A DNA stretch of 64,000 nucleotides from SURF-55 sp040755195 (GCA_040755195.1 JBFMBL010000004.1:1-64000), one strand, 5' to 3'. Positions 9,109-19,152 are shown, counted from the stretch's first letter. Notes: generated by a model not told the origin, from the sequence alone. A program made the numbers and translations.

Positions 9109-12100
9109 TTAACTTCCCTTCACCGCCGGCTGGGCGGTAACAGAATCGATCATTTTATTGAACTCGGCTTCCACCTTGGCCTCAAAATCTGCCTCGATCC
9201 GGTAAACATCCGTGAATTCAGCGAACGCCCAGCGGCCATAGCTGCCGAGGTTGTTCACGCCGGGTATCCAGTAGGTATCCATAGCGGCCTTTTTTGTTTT
9301 GGCGTCCTCACGCCGGTAGCCCTTAATCTCGACAACCAGATGGAGCGGGTCGTCCTTTCCGTGACCGTCGTCAACGAGGACGATAAAGTCGGGGATGTAC
9401 TTTCGCGACTCCGAGCCGTAGCGGTACGGCACTTCCAGGCCGAGGTTGTGATTCTTGACGTAGGCCCTGACCCGCGGGTGAGACTCGGCCACGCGGCAGA
9501 ACTCGGCCTCCCAGTCGCTGTCAAGGATGACCCAGTTGACATGACAGCGGCGCGCGTTGGTCTCCCACCGACTTCTTTTCGACGTGTTGAAGTTCACATG
9601 GTTGGTGGAACCGGTGGGGTTGTAAGGGTCGAGCACCGCCTTAATGGGCCGTTTGCCCACGAGGGAAAGATTGATACCCGCGTTGATGCGTTCGCAAGCC
9701 ATATCGGACAGTGTCAGGTACATCAGTTGGGCCGGAAAGGTACCGCCCTTGCAGACCAAGTAGTTGTCGAGCCACTGTTTAGTAATTCGCTTCAGTTGAC
9801 CGAACAGGTGAAGCTTAGGCGGTTCGCCGGGGTCCCGCCACTTGGTGTAAAGCAGTCGTTGGGTAAGGTGAAAAAGAAGAGTGGAACGGCGCAGGTCACC
9901 CGTATGGACCAGGGTAAGGTCAACGCCCTCACCGATAATACCTTCGTTACGGGTAACAGAGGGGCCGACGAGGTCGGGGGTCAGCTCAAGAATTGAGTCA
10001 TCATTGAATTCCGCAGTGAGCCGCTCCTCGGGTAATTCAACCCGGTAGCCCGCGACGCGCGGGAACCGGATTTCGAGGTGGTCACGGTCGGGACGCACGG
10101 CTTTGACGTGGATGGTCTCGCGAGGTGGCTGCGGGGGCGCAACAACCGGCTTGGCCGTAAAATCGAACGGTATCCCCAGTACGTCCGCATATTCGACGTT
10201 AAAGAGGCCTTCTTCATTGAGGTCATAGGACTGGCGGCGCAGCGCCCGACCGATGACCTGCTCGCATAAAAGCTGGGTGCCGAAGGCGCGCACGCCCAGT
10301 ACATGCGTAACGGTGTTGGCGTCCCAGCCTTCAGTGAGCATAGAGACCGAGACGACGCAACGAATCGACTCGCCGAGGCGGTCTTGTTTGCCGACGGTGT
10401 TCATAACCTCCCGCAACAGGTCCTGGTCTGTGAGGCTCTCGGCCTGACGGCGGTCGCCGGTGCGTTCGATGATCTCGCGCCGGAAACGCTCGATAGCATC
10501 GGCAGCCATGGCGTGGAAGTTATCGTCCAGTGTTTCACCGGATTCGAGCTGTTCGCTATCGATCAGCAATGTATGCGGACGGGCAAAAGGGTTACCGTGC
10601 TCGTCGAAATTGCGAAAGAGTGCCAGGCGTCCGTTCTCCAGCGTGGTCGAACCGTCTTCATTCTCCCGGTAAAAGCCTGAGATGTAGTCGTAAACCAGTT
10701 TGGAGGTGGACGTATTGTTGCAGACGATAATGAAGCAGGGAGGAACTTTAATACCACTTTCGGTCCACAGTTTGAATGTCTTTTGATAATGCCCGTAGAG
10801 GGCTTCCAGAGCAGTTTGTAACTCGACGGGCAGGCTTAGCGGATCGAGGGTCTTGGCCTTGCCCCGGCCTTTCTTGGGCATCCGCGTACGGATGTGCTCC
10901 CAGAGATTGCGAAACTTAGGCATATCCCCGCCGGGGATATTATCGGCCACAGGCACCCGTGGCAGTTTGACGATCCCGCATTCGATGGCGTCCATCAGCG
11001 AGAAGTCACTTACCGTCCAGGGAAACAACGTACCCTCCGCGTAGCCTGAGCCCCGGAGGAAAAACGGTGTTGCCGACAGGTCAACGACGCGCGTGATGCC
11101 GAGTTTGCGATTGACGGTTTCGAGGCCGGAGATCCAGAGGCGGGCAGCCTCGTTGTTTTTCTCGGCTTCCTTCCTGTCATCGCCCTTCAGTTTTTCTGTA
11201 CCATCGCGGGCAGGCTTCTCACGATAGCAGTGGTGCGCCTCGTCGTTGAGCACCATGATGTTCTTCAGGCCCATCAGGCCGGGCATCACCCGCTGGAGCA
11301 TCTGCCCCTCGGTTTCCAGGGTATTGAGTTCTTCTCCCCGGCCCTGAAGGAGCGACCGGCCGCCCTTGGACAGCTCTATGCGCTCCCGGCGCTTAAAGGC
11401 ATGGTAGTTGGTGATGACGATCTTGGCTCGTTCAAGATCACCGAGCATGTCGTTGGGGACCAGTTCCCGGCTCTGGTAGTAGCTGTCCGGATCGTTGGGT
11501 TGCAGCACGCGGAGCCGGTCACGGATGGTCAGGCCCGGTGTGACCACTAAAAACCCGCGGGTGAATCTTTTGCTGGAAGGACGGCGCACAGCGTTAATGG
11601 TCTGCCACGCAATAAGCATGGCCATAATGGTGGTCTTACCGGCGCCGGTAGCCATTTTCAAGGCCAGACGCATCAGGTCCGGGTTGGCGTTGTTATTTGC
11701 ATTGGCAAGATGTTCAAGGAATCGCTGACCGGTTTTCCCGGCTTTCGGGGCCACTTCCGTCAACCAGATGGCCGTCTCGACCGCTTCGATCTGGCAGAAG
11801 AACGGCCGGATGTCGCCAAACCAATGATGCCGCCAATGTTGCAGTAGTCGGGCGGTTTCGGGCGTGACTTGCCAATGGTTGGGGTTTGGAATTCTTCGCC
11901 ACGCGTCTATGTGACGGCGAAGCGCATTGATGATCGGAGTAGGGTCATACTGCTGCTCTTCCGTTGAAAGCCCTTTGCCTTCGTCGAAAACCAGTTGCTG
12001 TTGTTCCTCCGAACCCCTGCGCTTCCTGGGCTTCGGAATCGGCGTGATAAACTCGGCGCTACGGCGCTTTTCGATTATCCGTTGTGTCGGCTGACCCTGA

Positions 12101-12177
12101 TCATCAAGCTCCCAGTGGCGCGCCGGATACTCATAAGGAGAGTTGAGAATGGGTTTGTCGAAGAATCTATTGTCCAT
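9109..12177 (-). CDS. res: Type III restriction endonuclease subunit (Res)
   Basis: A 1022-residue superfamily 2 helicase-nuclease. Motif I is MATGAGKTTIMAMLI (about 175), motif II is NDEAHH (about 312) and motif III LSATPFF. The motif VI region reads QVIGRALRR. The C-terminus carries a PD-(D/E)XK-type nuclease: DSDWEAEFC, YIPDFIVLVDDG and VVEIKGYRRED. This is the subunit that translocates along DNA and cuts when two unmethylated type III sites meet. All key motifs are present, so it looks intact. It starts with ATG, lies 4 bp upstream of mod and about 200 bp downstream of the YprA-like helicase gene. Confidence 0.92.
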   Translation of the reverse strand: MDNRFFDKPILNSPYEYPARHWELDDQGQPTQRIIEKRRSAEFITPIPKPRKRRGSEEQQQLVFDEGKGLSTEEQQYDPTPIINALRRHIDAWRRIPNPNHWQVTPETARLLQHWRHHWFGDIRPFFCQIEAVETAIWLTEVAPKAGKTGQRFLEHLANANNNANPDLMRLALKMATGAGKTTIMAMLIAWQTINAVRRPSSKRFTRGFLVVTPGLTIRDRLRVLQPNDPDSYYQSRELVPNDMLGDLERAKIVITNYHAFKRRERIELSKGGRSLLQGRGEELNTLETEGQMLQRVMPGLMGLKNIMVLNDEAHHCYREKPARDGTEKLKGDDRKEAEKNNEAARLWISGLETVNRKLGITRVVDLSATPFFLRGSGYAEGTLFPWTVSDFSLMDAIECGIVKLPRVPVADNIPGGDMPKFRNLWEHIRTRMPKKGRGKAKTLDPLSLPVELQTALEALYGHYQKTFKLWTESGIKVPPCFIIVCNNTSTSKLVYDYISGFYRENEDGSTTLENGRLALFRNFDEHGNPFARPHTLLIDSEQLESGETLDDNFHAMAADAIERFRREIIERTGDRRQAESLTDQDLLREVMNTVGKQDRLGESIRCVVSVSMLTEGWDANTVTHVLGVRAFGTQLLCEQVIGRALRRQSYDLNEEGLFNVEYADVLGIPFDFTAKPVVAPPQPPRETIHVKAVRPDRDHLEIRFPRVAGYRVELPEERLTAEFNDDSILELTPDLVGPSVTRNEGIIGEGVDLTLVHTGDLRRSTLLFHLTQRLLYTKWRDPGEPPKLHLFGQLKRITKQWLDNYLVCKGGTFPAQLMYLTLSDMACERINAGINLSLVGKRPIKAVLDPYNPTGSTNHVNFNTSKRSRWETNARRCHVNWVILDSDWEAEFCRVAESHPRVRAYVKNHNLGLEVPYRYGSESRKYIPDFIVLVDDGHGKDDPLHLVVEIKGYRREDAKTKKAAMDTYWIPGVNNLGSYGRWAFAEFTDVYRIEADFEAKVEAEFNKMIDSVTAQPAVKGS

Positions 12178-12385
12178 GTTTTAATCCTCTCCTGATGACC
12201 CAGTATTACAGACGAGTGGTTGGATGTATGAACATCCTCGCAGTTGGTAATCCTTTATGATTTCCCCTCTCAATTCAGGTTGAACAGGCCATCATCGTTT
12301 AATCGACCTGAAGGGCTTAAACCAACGGAAAAGGCCTAAAGACAGGTATTTCGACATAAATATTCTCTATTCCTGCATTTGCCTT
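12178..12385. other. Gap between the helicase and res genes
   Basis: 208 bp without an ORF or clear hairpin terminator. It could hold a promoter for the res-mod-SIR2-HerA unit on the minus strand, but I see no convincing -35/-10 pair. Confidence 0.4.
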
Positions 12386-14995
12386 TTAAGGCAACGATTC
12401 TATCTCTCCTGTTTCCAGATCATACATGCCTATTTTTGATTCGCCGGGAATTTCCAAAACATCAGAGACCGGAAGGGTAATCTTGACTCCAGCTTGTCCT
12501 TCGTCTCCGTAAGTGCCCCTGTAGGCAAGGCAACCCAGAGACGGACTAAAAAAGATCTTTTCGATTATAAACTCCCGGTTAGCCACCTTAGCAGCAAGGC
12601 CTTTTGTGCCGGGCATTATGACTCTGATTACTCTTTCGTCATCAATTAATGGGAGACTGTCCTGGATTGCGACGATCTCGACAGGCTTTTGAGCATCTTG
12701 AAGTAAAGATGATAATGCTTTCCTGGACGCCTCACTTAAATGGTAAAGATCATCATACGAAGCAATCTTAACCGCATGAGCAAGAGTCCGTACTAACATA
12801 TCTGATTCAAGCAGTTTGGAGGACAGATGGAGACTGCCGTATGTTTGGTCATAAATCGCCAGGAATTTATCTCCTTCTTTCAGGTCTCCTTGAGTTGTAC
12901 GCTGCCGGTCCAGGGCTATGTTTACATCCCTTCGTTCGAACGGGATCATCATAAGGAATGATTCATAAATAAGGTGAGCCAACGCTTCTCCATTAATCCC
13001 CTCATCATTCAATGCCGGGTGACTGAGAAGCACCCCGGTGGTAAAGTAGTTTCTTGTAAACCTGGGTTGGTTAAAAAATAAACCATACGAACCAGCATCC
13101 AAAGGATACGGGTAGGATGTCTCGTTCGGCCCCCTTCTCTCCTTAAACCCGGCCAGTGATTCTCTAATCTGCAAGTTGCATTCTATCTGCACCAAACTGC
13201 CGTTCCGTCTGGAATGAAAGACATTACCCCCCGTCAAATTGGGGAATACCAAGGTCGGTAAACTTGAAGGCTTTGTGGTATACCTTCTCTCTTTACGAAC
13301 CTGTACAACCTTGGATGAAACCTTGATGTTGTAAACTCTGTAGGGTATTGTCGTATAATAGTAAATGGCTCCGGGATATGCTTCACGCATCAGTTGACCG
13401 AATGATAATGAACCCAGCGATCGATGCTCCGGCCCTTGTTTTAGTTCAACCTTGAACTGGCTTTCCACATCCCGTAGCGGAAAAACGTGATTAGGATCAT
13501 CGCCGGCCTCGGATTTCATTGTCTGCAAATCTATCGGTATCTGTCCCAACCGTTCTTTATCACACAGCTCCAAGAAACCAGGCGGCCAATTAACATAACT
13601 GTCCAAATCCACAGGAGATCCGGAAACTACTCTATTAACCACCTGATCGTGTTCACCCCCGGGACGAGCCAAACACATAGCGTGAATGTATTGTACTCTT
13701 CTGTTTTCTAAATAAAGAGCCCCTTCGGCCAACGGACGGTTCATTAGTTCGGCGGGATTTCTGAATACAGCTTCGTCACAAAGATCAGGTGTCTTTATTA
13801 CATAAACCGTTCCCGGTTGATGCCTTCCTATACGTCCGATTCGCTGCATAAAGCTTGTCAAGGATTTGGGTACGCCCACCAAAACCCCTGCTGTCAGATA
13901 GGGTATATCCATACCGAGTTCAAGAGCGCTCGTGCTGATCACGCCTCTAACGGTACCGATGGCAAGCCGCTTCTGGATGATCGTCCTGTCGTATTCCTCG
14001 TATCCTGCTCGGTAGGGCAAAACATCCAGACGCTGTAAGTGATCCAAATCCCTGAACTCATTTTCCGGCTCTTCGGGCTTGTCTTCGCATCGAGATAAGA
14101 TGGATGACATGTGCTCGGTCTGTTTACGACTGTCAACAAAAGTGATAAACCGGTGCTCTGTTTTCAGCACCATATCGTTTATTAATGATGTCACTTCCGA
14201 AAGAAGGTCGGATACCCCAGGAGGCTCAATAAACCTAATCTGAATGGGAAATTGTTGTGACGTATCCTGCTCCGGGCCGACGAGTTCAAAGTCCTCTCCT
14301 ATAAGATCCATAAGGTGCCGTTCCGGATTGGCGATTGTTGCCGACGCGCAAATAAACTGTGGCTCCGCTCCAAGCATTTTCGAAAGGTGTAACAGCCGTC
14401 TGAAAAGATATGCCGAATTAGATCCGAATACACCGGTGTAAGTATGAACCTCATCTACCACTACCAGGGCCAAGCTTTTTAGAAAATTTTGTACCGCCGG
14501 TTCTGAAGCTGACGAAAGCAGCCATGCGTGAAGGATATCCGGTGTCGCGACCAATACGCTGGAGCTTCTAAGTACCGCTAATCGATTTGCCACGGCAACC
14601 TGTCCGTCAATTCTGCCTACTCTAAAGGGTAGGCCCGCGCTGCGCATCGCCTTTTCCCAGCGTTTCTCCTGCTCACTTGCTAATGCCTTTAAAGGATAAA
14701 TGGCTAAAATGCGCGAACCGGGTTGCTTAACGAGTTTTTCAAAACCTGCAATATAAAAAGCAAGACTCTTACCGGATGCGGTGCCTGTAGCCAGACAAAC
14801 ATTAACCCCATTCTGAAACTGTTTGACGGCTGAGTACTGTTGACCGAACAGGCCCTTGGGGTATTGCTCAGCCAAGAACCTTTGTGTTGCATTACTTAAT
14901 CCAATGCTTTCGAATTCAAAGAACGTAGGTTCCCTTCCTCCAAGGGTTGTTTCATAAACGATGCTCCAGCCGTTAGCATTAAAAAAAGACTCCAA
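12386..14995 (-). CDS. YprA/Lhr-like DEAD/DEAH-box helicase of the defence island
   Basis: An 869-residue superfamily 2 helicase. Motif I is LATGTASGKS (about 69-78), motif II VVVDEVHTYTG (about 180, a DEVH box), motif III ASATIANP, and the second RecA-like domain shows ALELGMDIPYL and MQRIGRIGRH. This motif set is closest to the YprA (MrfA)/Lhr group. The four-cysteine DUF1998 zinc domain that usually ends YprA proteins is not visible: the C-terminus has no such cysteine cluster. It is the first gene of the minus-strand island, with a 208-bp gap before res. Similar helicases occur in several defence systems (DISARM and Hachiman among them), but I cannot assign one from the sequence. Confidence 0.75.
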   Translation of the reverse strand: MESFFNANGWSIVYETTLGGREPTFFEFESIGLSNATQRFLAEQYPKGLFGQQYSAVKQFQNGVNVCLATGTASGKSLAFYIAGFEKLVKQPGSRILAIYPLKALASEQEKRWEKAMRSAGLPFRVGRIDGQVAVANRLAVLRSSSVLVATPDILHAWLLSSASEPAVQNFLKSLALVVVDEVHTYTGVFGSNSAYLFRRLLHLSKMLGAEPQFICASATIANPERHLMDLIGEDFELVGPEQDTSQQFPIQIRFIEPPGVSDLLSEVTSLINDMVLKTEHRFITFVDSRKQTEHMSSILSRCEDKPEEPENEFRDLDHLQRLDVLPYRAGYEEYDRTIIQKRLAIGTVRGVISTSALELGMDIPYLTAGVLVGVPKSLTSFMQRIGRIGRHQPGTVYVIKTPDLCDEAVFRNPAELMNRPLAEGALYLENRRVQYIHAMCLARPGGEHDQVVNRVVSGSPVDLDSYVNWPPGFLELCDKERLGQIPIDLQTMKSEAGDDPNHVFPLRDVESQFKVELKQGPEHRSLGSLSFGQLMREAYPGAIYYYTTIPYRVYNIKVSSKVVQVRKERRYTTKPSSLPTLVFPNLTGGNVFHSRRNGSLVQIECNLQIRESLAGFKERRGPNETSYPYPLDAGSYGLFFNQPRFTRNYFTTGVLLSHPALNDEGINGEALAHLIYESFLMMIPFERRDVNIALDRQRTTQGDLKEGDKFLAIYDQTYGSLHLSSKLLESDMLVRTLAHAVKIASYDDLYHLSEASRKALSSLLQDAQKPVEIVAIQDSLPLIDDERVIRVIMPGTKGLAAKVANREFIIEKIFFSPSLGCLAYRGTYGDEGQAGVKITLPVSDVLEIPGESKIGMYDLETGEIESLP

Positions 14996-15055
14996 TTACC
15001 GTACCCCCTGAGTACTTTCTCCGTTTAACTTAATACCGAACAATAATCCTTCACT

Positions 15056-15315
15056 TCAAGCGGAACCGGCGGCATAAGTGGAAGTGCATACAGGGATGTC
15101 CAGCACAAACCTATTGGTGATGTACTCTCTCAAGACCGGTAGCCCAGATGCAAAAGCGGGTTGCCTGTTAAGAATTTACCCTGTAACCGACGGCAATGAC
15201 AGCATCAAGGTGATAGATATTGGTCAAATACCTCTTATCATCCGTAGCAGTTATTCGAACTTTTCGAAATAACTGATTCTTCGTTAAGTTCCCCGTTTTT
15301 AAATATCTCTTTGAG
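15056..15315 (-). pseudogene. RhuM-family protein fragment, frameshifted
   Basis: Read on the minus strand from about 15315, the three frames together give a RhuM-like segment: LKEIFKNGELNEESVISK, then after a frame change RITATDDKRYLTNIYHLDAV and IAVGYRVNS, a stop, QATRFCIWAT, and after another frame change VLREYITNRFVLDIP, ending at a TGA at 15056. The order matches the core of RhuM proteins (GEL..SV, Y.LD..I.VGYRVNS, FR.WAT.VLR.Y). At least two frameshifts and one in-frame stop show it is dead. RhuM genes are common cargo of genomic islands, often beside restriction systems, so this is a relic of the island's edge. Confidence 0.7.
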
Positions 15316-16390
15316 CTAAACCACAACCCACTGTTTTAAATGCGTATAATAAAGTCCGGTTTCATAAACCTTCCCATTGGTTATATTTTCCCACAGTTTT
15401 CGGTACATTTCAACCTGCGGTGTGTAATATTGTATTAATTTGTCAAGTTCTTCTTCGTTTTCCACGGTGTCGGTCTTGTAGTCGACGATTACCCAGCCGT
15501 CGTCTTCCTCGAAGACGAGGTCGATGACGCCGGAGATGATTGTTTCGCCTGCGGCGCCGGTGTTGAGCCCTTCGCCATCAGTTTTGACGGCGAACGGGAG
15601 TTCGGCGAACCACTTCTTGCTGCGCAGCATCCTCTGCCACAGCGGCGAATCGAGTATTTCGTTAATCAGCGCCGACACTTCGTCTTTCTCCGACGGGTGT
15701 CTTCCTTCTTCGGCCAGGACGTTTTCGATAAAGAGGTTCAGGTTGGCGGGGGTTTTCCGCGCGCAGGCCTCCAGCACCCTGTGCACGGCGATGCCCCACG
15801 ACTTCCCGCGGCCGGTAGCCGACCAGGGCGGGACCTGTGCGCCTTCTTTCGTCAGGGAGGTCACCGAAGCGGCGGCATAGCTGGGGGTGCAGACGGGGCT
15901 GCCCGGGCCGAGAAAGCCTTCTCTGGCCGCAGCCAGTTCCTCCGCCGTGAGATCGATGCCTGCTTCTGCCGCGGCTTCGGCGGCATCTTCGGGTGTCTCA
16001 AGCTCAGGGACACCGGTGAGATGCGGGCTGAGGGTGTGCCACGGGCTTGCCTCCGGTTTGGCCGGGTATGTGCTGACCACGAGCAGGTTCCTGGCCCTGG
16101 TGGCCGCCACGTACAGGAGGCGCATCTCCTCGGCGTCCTGGTAGCGCTGCTCGACAGCGGACAGTTCCTCCCAGTCGAGCGGCTGCCCGAGGGTTTCGGA
16201 GGCGTATTCTTTTCTTTTTTCGATTACAAAGTATCCCCAGGGAGCTTCCCCTGATCTTTTGATGTACACCGTCGGGCCGAACTTCAGAGTTTCCCGGGGT
16301 TGGCCAGGAACACCACCGGCGCCTCCAGGCCCTTGGCTTTATGAAGGTTCATCAGCCTGACGCCTTCTCCTGATTGTTCCTGTGCATCAG
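15316..16390 (-). pseudogene. C-terminal fragment of a RecB/AddA-like helicase-nuclease
   Basis: An open frame of 317 codons (15316-16269) holds the end of a UvrD-type helicase (LLYVAATRARNLLVV) and a complete RecB-family PD-(D/E)XK nuclease. The nuclease shows WGIAVHRVLE, GVIDLVFEEDDGWVIVDYKTD and QVEMYRKL. Upstream, another frame continues the family (RLMNLHKAKGLEAPVVFLANP, about 16290-16370, helicase motif V). The two frames join near 16293, where GK is followed in the new frame by TLKFGPTVYIKRSG. So a frameshift lies inside the helicase part and the N-terminal two thirds of the protein (Walker A and B) are missing. Most likely a truncated addA/recB-like gene left behind by a rearrangement. 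Confidence 0.75.
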
Positions 16391-17524
16391 GCAAGTTTAT
16401 TTTTCGTTGACATCGGTTCTTCGGCATCCGGTCTCTGAGAGGTTGATCCAAAAAAGTCTGCCGCGGATCTATCTTTATCTGAACGAAGTGAAGATGAAGA
16501 TAGATTATCTTTATTATACTATTGGGTATTGTTAGTGGCTCACTGTGGACCTATGGTAGGTTCTCTGTGGACCTAGGTGGGCTCTGTGTGGACCTAGGTG
16601 GGCTCTCGTGGGCTTTCCAAGCGCGCCGCGGAGGCAAGCCGTCCGTCTGGTTTGACTGGAGCACTACACAGACTGGCCAACAACGGAAGCATAGGCCATT
16701 CAGCCTTTGGATGGTCCGGTCACTGCAGCACATCCACCTGTTAAAATGGGTTTACGGGTATAACCGCCGCTGTGTCGTCACAGGAGACGGCACAGCTCTT
16801 TCCTCGTTCGATCCCTTCTTCGCTTGCGTGGGCCTCCACGTAGCTGGTGCTACAGCCATTAAAAACCACAAACTCGGGGGTATACCGGTAACGCCTAGCC
16901 CGCCTATGCCAAGGCTTTGATTGGCATTTTCCCACTGCTTGTCCGTACAGCTCGGCGGCGCGACAATTGTACCGACAATCATGTCTAAATCAGCCCCCAG
17001 CCCCGCACCGCCGTAATAGAAGCGTTTTACCTCAACAGCCTAACCTGATATAAAAGGCATCGGCTTCTTATGCGGTTTTCTAGAACCAGGAGGAAGTATC
17101 GCCGGTATGTCGTCCCAGAAGACGCCCATCCATCTTTAACTATCCCACCTTTATCAGCAACGCCTCATCGTAAGCGCCGCCGGCAGCCGCTAAAAGCCGT
17201 CAACTCGGGTGGTATACCGGTGGGGCAAAACCCGCTAATAACAACGATTTGAGCCATTATTTTAAACCTTTATACCGGGAAGTTTTTAGCAACCGGTCTT
17301 ATCCCTGCCACCATCCCGGTAATCCTATCAAAAAACAGCCCCCAACACGGCGTCGCCGCAGAGTTTGGTCGTACCGGTACAATTTATTTTTAAGTAACGT
17401 GGCTTCAGGATGCTTTTGGCGCGGAGGCTACGCCGTCAGATGTGACGCGACAGACTTGAATAGCGAGGGAACAAGCCGGGGATAGTGAACCGGAGGCAAA
17501 GAGCCGCCATTGTATAAGTTATTT
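16391..17524. other. Decayed intergenic region with hairpin, tandem repeat and no intact gene
   Basis: No convincing gene. Seen here: an imperfect inverted repeat (16468-16505, ATCTATCTT..AAGATAGAT); a tandem repeat (16541-16607); and two copies of AACTCGGGnGGTATACCGGT-like sequence (about 16872-16891 and 17200-17219) whose surroundings also resemble each other, suggesting a diverged duplication. A minus-strand open stretch (16741-17030) reads TPEFVVFNGCSTSYVEAHAS in one frame and GTIVAPPSCTDKQWENANQS in another, perhaps one ORF broken by a frameshift, but I do not recognise it. Confidence 0.5.
16541..16607. repeat. Short tandem repeat, about three 22-bp units
   Basis: Units resembling CTGTGGACCTAGGTGGGCTC occur three times in a row, the first one diverged (CTGTGGACCTATGGTAGG). 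No coding role is evident. Confidence 0.7.
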
Positions 17525-17950
17525 TTAAGAACCATAATACTTCTCTAAAAAAACCGCCGGCTTAAGAATGAGGGCTGCAGCAAATCTTTCAAGAGCGAGC
17601 AGGTGGCGGTCGCCGGAAACAATGCACCCCGCACCGCTTGCGGCAGCGCATTCTAAAATACGGTTATCCGAAGGATCCTTGGCAACCACATTAAGCAAAG
17701 ACTTCGGCAGTACGGTAACGGTATTTGCAAGCGAAAGGAAGGATTCCAATAGCTGTTGTCTTTCCTCAATAGAACCAACGCCCCGAAACTTTGGACGAAG
17801 CAACACCCCAAGATACTCCTCGATAAGCGCCGGGCTTACGGCAACCGTAAGTGCGCCGTCGGCCCACAAATCAATTACTTTTCCGGGCGGGCTACCAGGT
17901 ATGAGAATACCTGAAATCACAACGTTGGTATCCAGTACGACGATCATCAT
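17525..17950 (-). CDS. PIN-domain ribonuclease toxin of a toxin-antitoxin pair
   Basis: A 141-residue PIN-domain protein of the 'putative toxin, PIN family' type. The first acidic residue is in VVLDTNVVISG at the N-terminus, a middle Glu is in LIEEYLGVL, and the late acidic cluster is KDPSDNRILECA followed by SGDRHLLAL. These acidic residues coordinate the metal in PIN nucleases, so the enzyme looks intact. Its ATG overlaps the stop of the upstream antitoxin gene by 4 bp, the usual coupling. Target RNA is unknown. Confidence 0.88.
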   Translation of the reverse strand: MMIVVLDTNVVISGILIPGSPPGKVIDLWADGALTVAVSPALIEEYLGVLLRPKFRGVGSIEERQQLLESFLSLANTVTVLPKSLLNVVAKDPSDNRILECAAASGAGCIVSGDRHLLALERFAAALILKPAVFLEKYYGS

Positions 17951-18234
17951 TTTCCCGCCCGGAATGAATCTACTTCCCTTTTTATATCCTCCTCAGTAAC
18001 CCCTGTAGTTGCCGAACGTGCGCGGAGGTTTGCGAGGGCGAGCTTCAGCGCCATCCTTTTATTCTCCTCTTCCGCCCGGCGAAGAGCGCGGTATTCATCA
18101 CAGCCGATAAGAACCGCTTTCGGCTCGCTATTGACGGTAATTACAACCGGCGGTTCGCCCTGGGCTAGTGAATCAAGATAAAAACTCAGTTTCGGCCGGA
18201 TGTCATTAATACCCGTGATCCTTTCCATGTCCAC
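17947..18234 (-). CDS. Phd/YefM-family antitoxin
   Basis: A 95-residue protein with the Phd/YefM N-terminal DNA-binding fold (ITGINDIRPKLSFYLD, then PVVITVNSEPKAVLIGCDEY) and a charged helical C-terminus that would wrap the PIN toxin. It is the first gene of the pair. Such antitoxins repress their own operon; an AT-rich stretch just upstream (18235-18300) is a plausible promoter, but I could not define an operator. Confidence 0.88.
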   Translation of the reverse strand: MDMERITGINDIRPKLSFYLDSLAQGEPPVVITVNSEPKAVLIGCDEYRALRRAEEENKRMALKLALANLRARSATTGVTEEDIKREVDSFRAGK

Positions 18235-18699
18235 CCTTCCTTTTACGAATACATTAAGGTTTATGTTATCTTTAAACTTATTGTATTCCTGTCAGTTTAA
18301 AATTTCAATGGTGAACAAGCATCTTTTCAAGAATACCGGGAATCCCTCTGACCGCGCAGCCTATATAAAAAGAGAAGGCTTCCCTCTCTTCCCTACCAGC
18401 AAGGCATTCGCCATAATGCTCCTATGCGTCTGGGTATAGTTCGGCCATGTTCAGGAAAAGCCGTTTCTTCTGTTTTTCTCCTGAACCAGAGGCTTCTATC
18501 GCTTGTGAGTAGCGTTTTCTAAGCTACTTTTTCTGCGTGTTTCTAGTTGTAAACTCTTGCTACCGTTGAACATCGTGCCGCATTACAAGTCCAAACCTGC
18601 CGGGCCGATTCGCCCGCGCGGCGTGCGGCCGCATTAACCACGCCCCTTAGGGCGCCCGGTGAGTCACCGAAGCCGCCCTCCGTTTGGCCCACGCTTATA
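18235..18699. other. Intergenic region without supported gene
   Basis: About 460 bp between the antitoxin start and the zinc-finger gene fragment. The left part is AT-rich and probably carries the toxin-antitoxin promoter on the minus strand. Nothing else is recognised. Confidence 0.4.
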
Positions 18700-19152
18700 A
18701 ACTGAAGGACCCGGAGGTCATGCGCGAAGAATTCCTTCATCTCGTATTTCAACCGGCACCTCAAATGGCGGCTCGGATTTGACTCCTACGAGGAGGACAG
18801 GTTATCGCTTTTTTCCGACCCTGTGCTTGACATACTCCGCGACATGGTGGAAACCCATCTCTACCGGGTGCGGCCGCTGCTGCAGGTGGACCCGGAACCA
18901 AGCCGGCCCTTCGTCCTTCGGCCGGGCTGGGCGGTTCCCGACCTTTTGTCCGCGATGTGGCTTCAGTTTTACTGGTTCCTTACTTCGGAAAAAACTTTAA
19001 ACCGATGTCTGGAATGTCACTCGCTCTTCGTCCCGACGCGGTCAAACCAGCAGTTCTGCCCGCCTTTCCGGGGTCAGAAGCAGAGTTCCTGCGCCAACAG
19101 GTACTACGTCCGGCAGCACCGGGAAAGGCAGAAAGAGCGCGAAAACGGTTGA
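18700..19152 (+). pseudogene. Fragment of a CGNR/DUF6076-like zinc-finger protein
   Basis: The open frame from about 18700 (GTG at 18823 is one internal start) ends with a clear treble-clef-like zinc motif, CLECHSLFVPTRSNQQFCPP, continuing with SCANRYYVRQHRERQKE. This is the layout of CGNR-type and related C-terminal zinc fingers (CxxC, QRFC, C.NR). Upstream, protein-like sequence is split between two frames: KLKDPEVMREEFLHLV in one and YFNRHLKWRLGFDSYEEDRL in the next, so a frameshift lies near 18745. The N-terminal half of the family is absent. Probably a broken regulator gene of unknown function. Confidence 0.5.

Noticed and set aside
16752..16982. Small ORFs in the decayed region
   Set aside because: Frames are short and change; no recognisable family or ribosome site.
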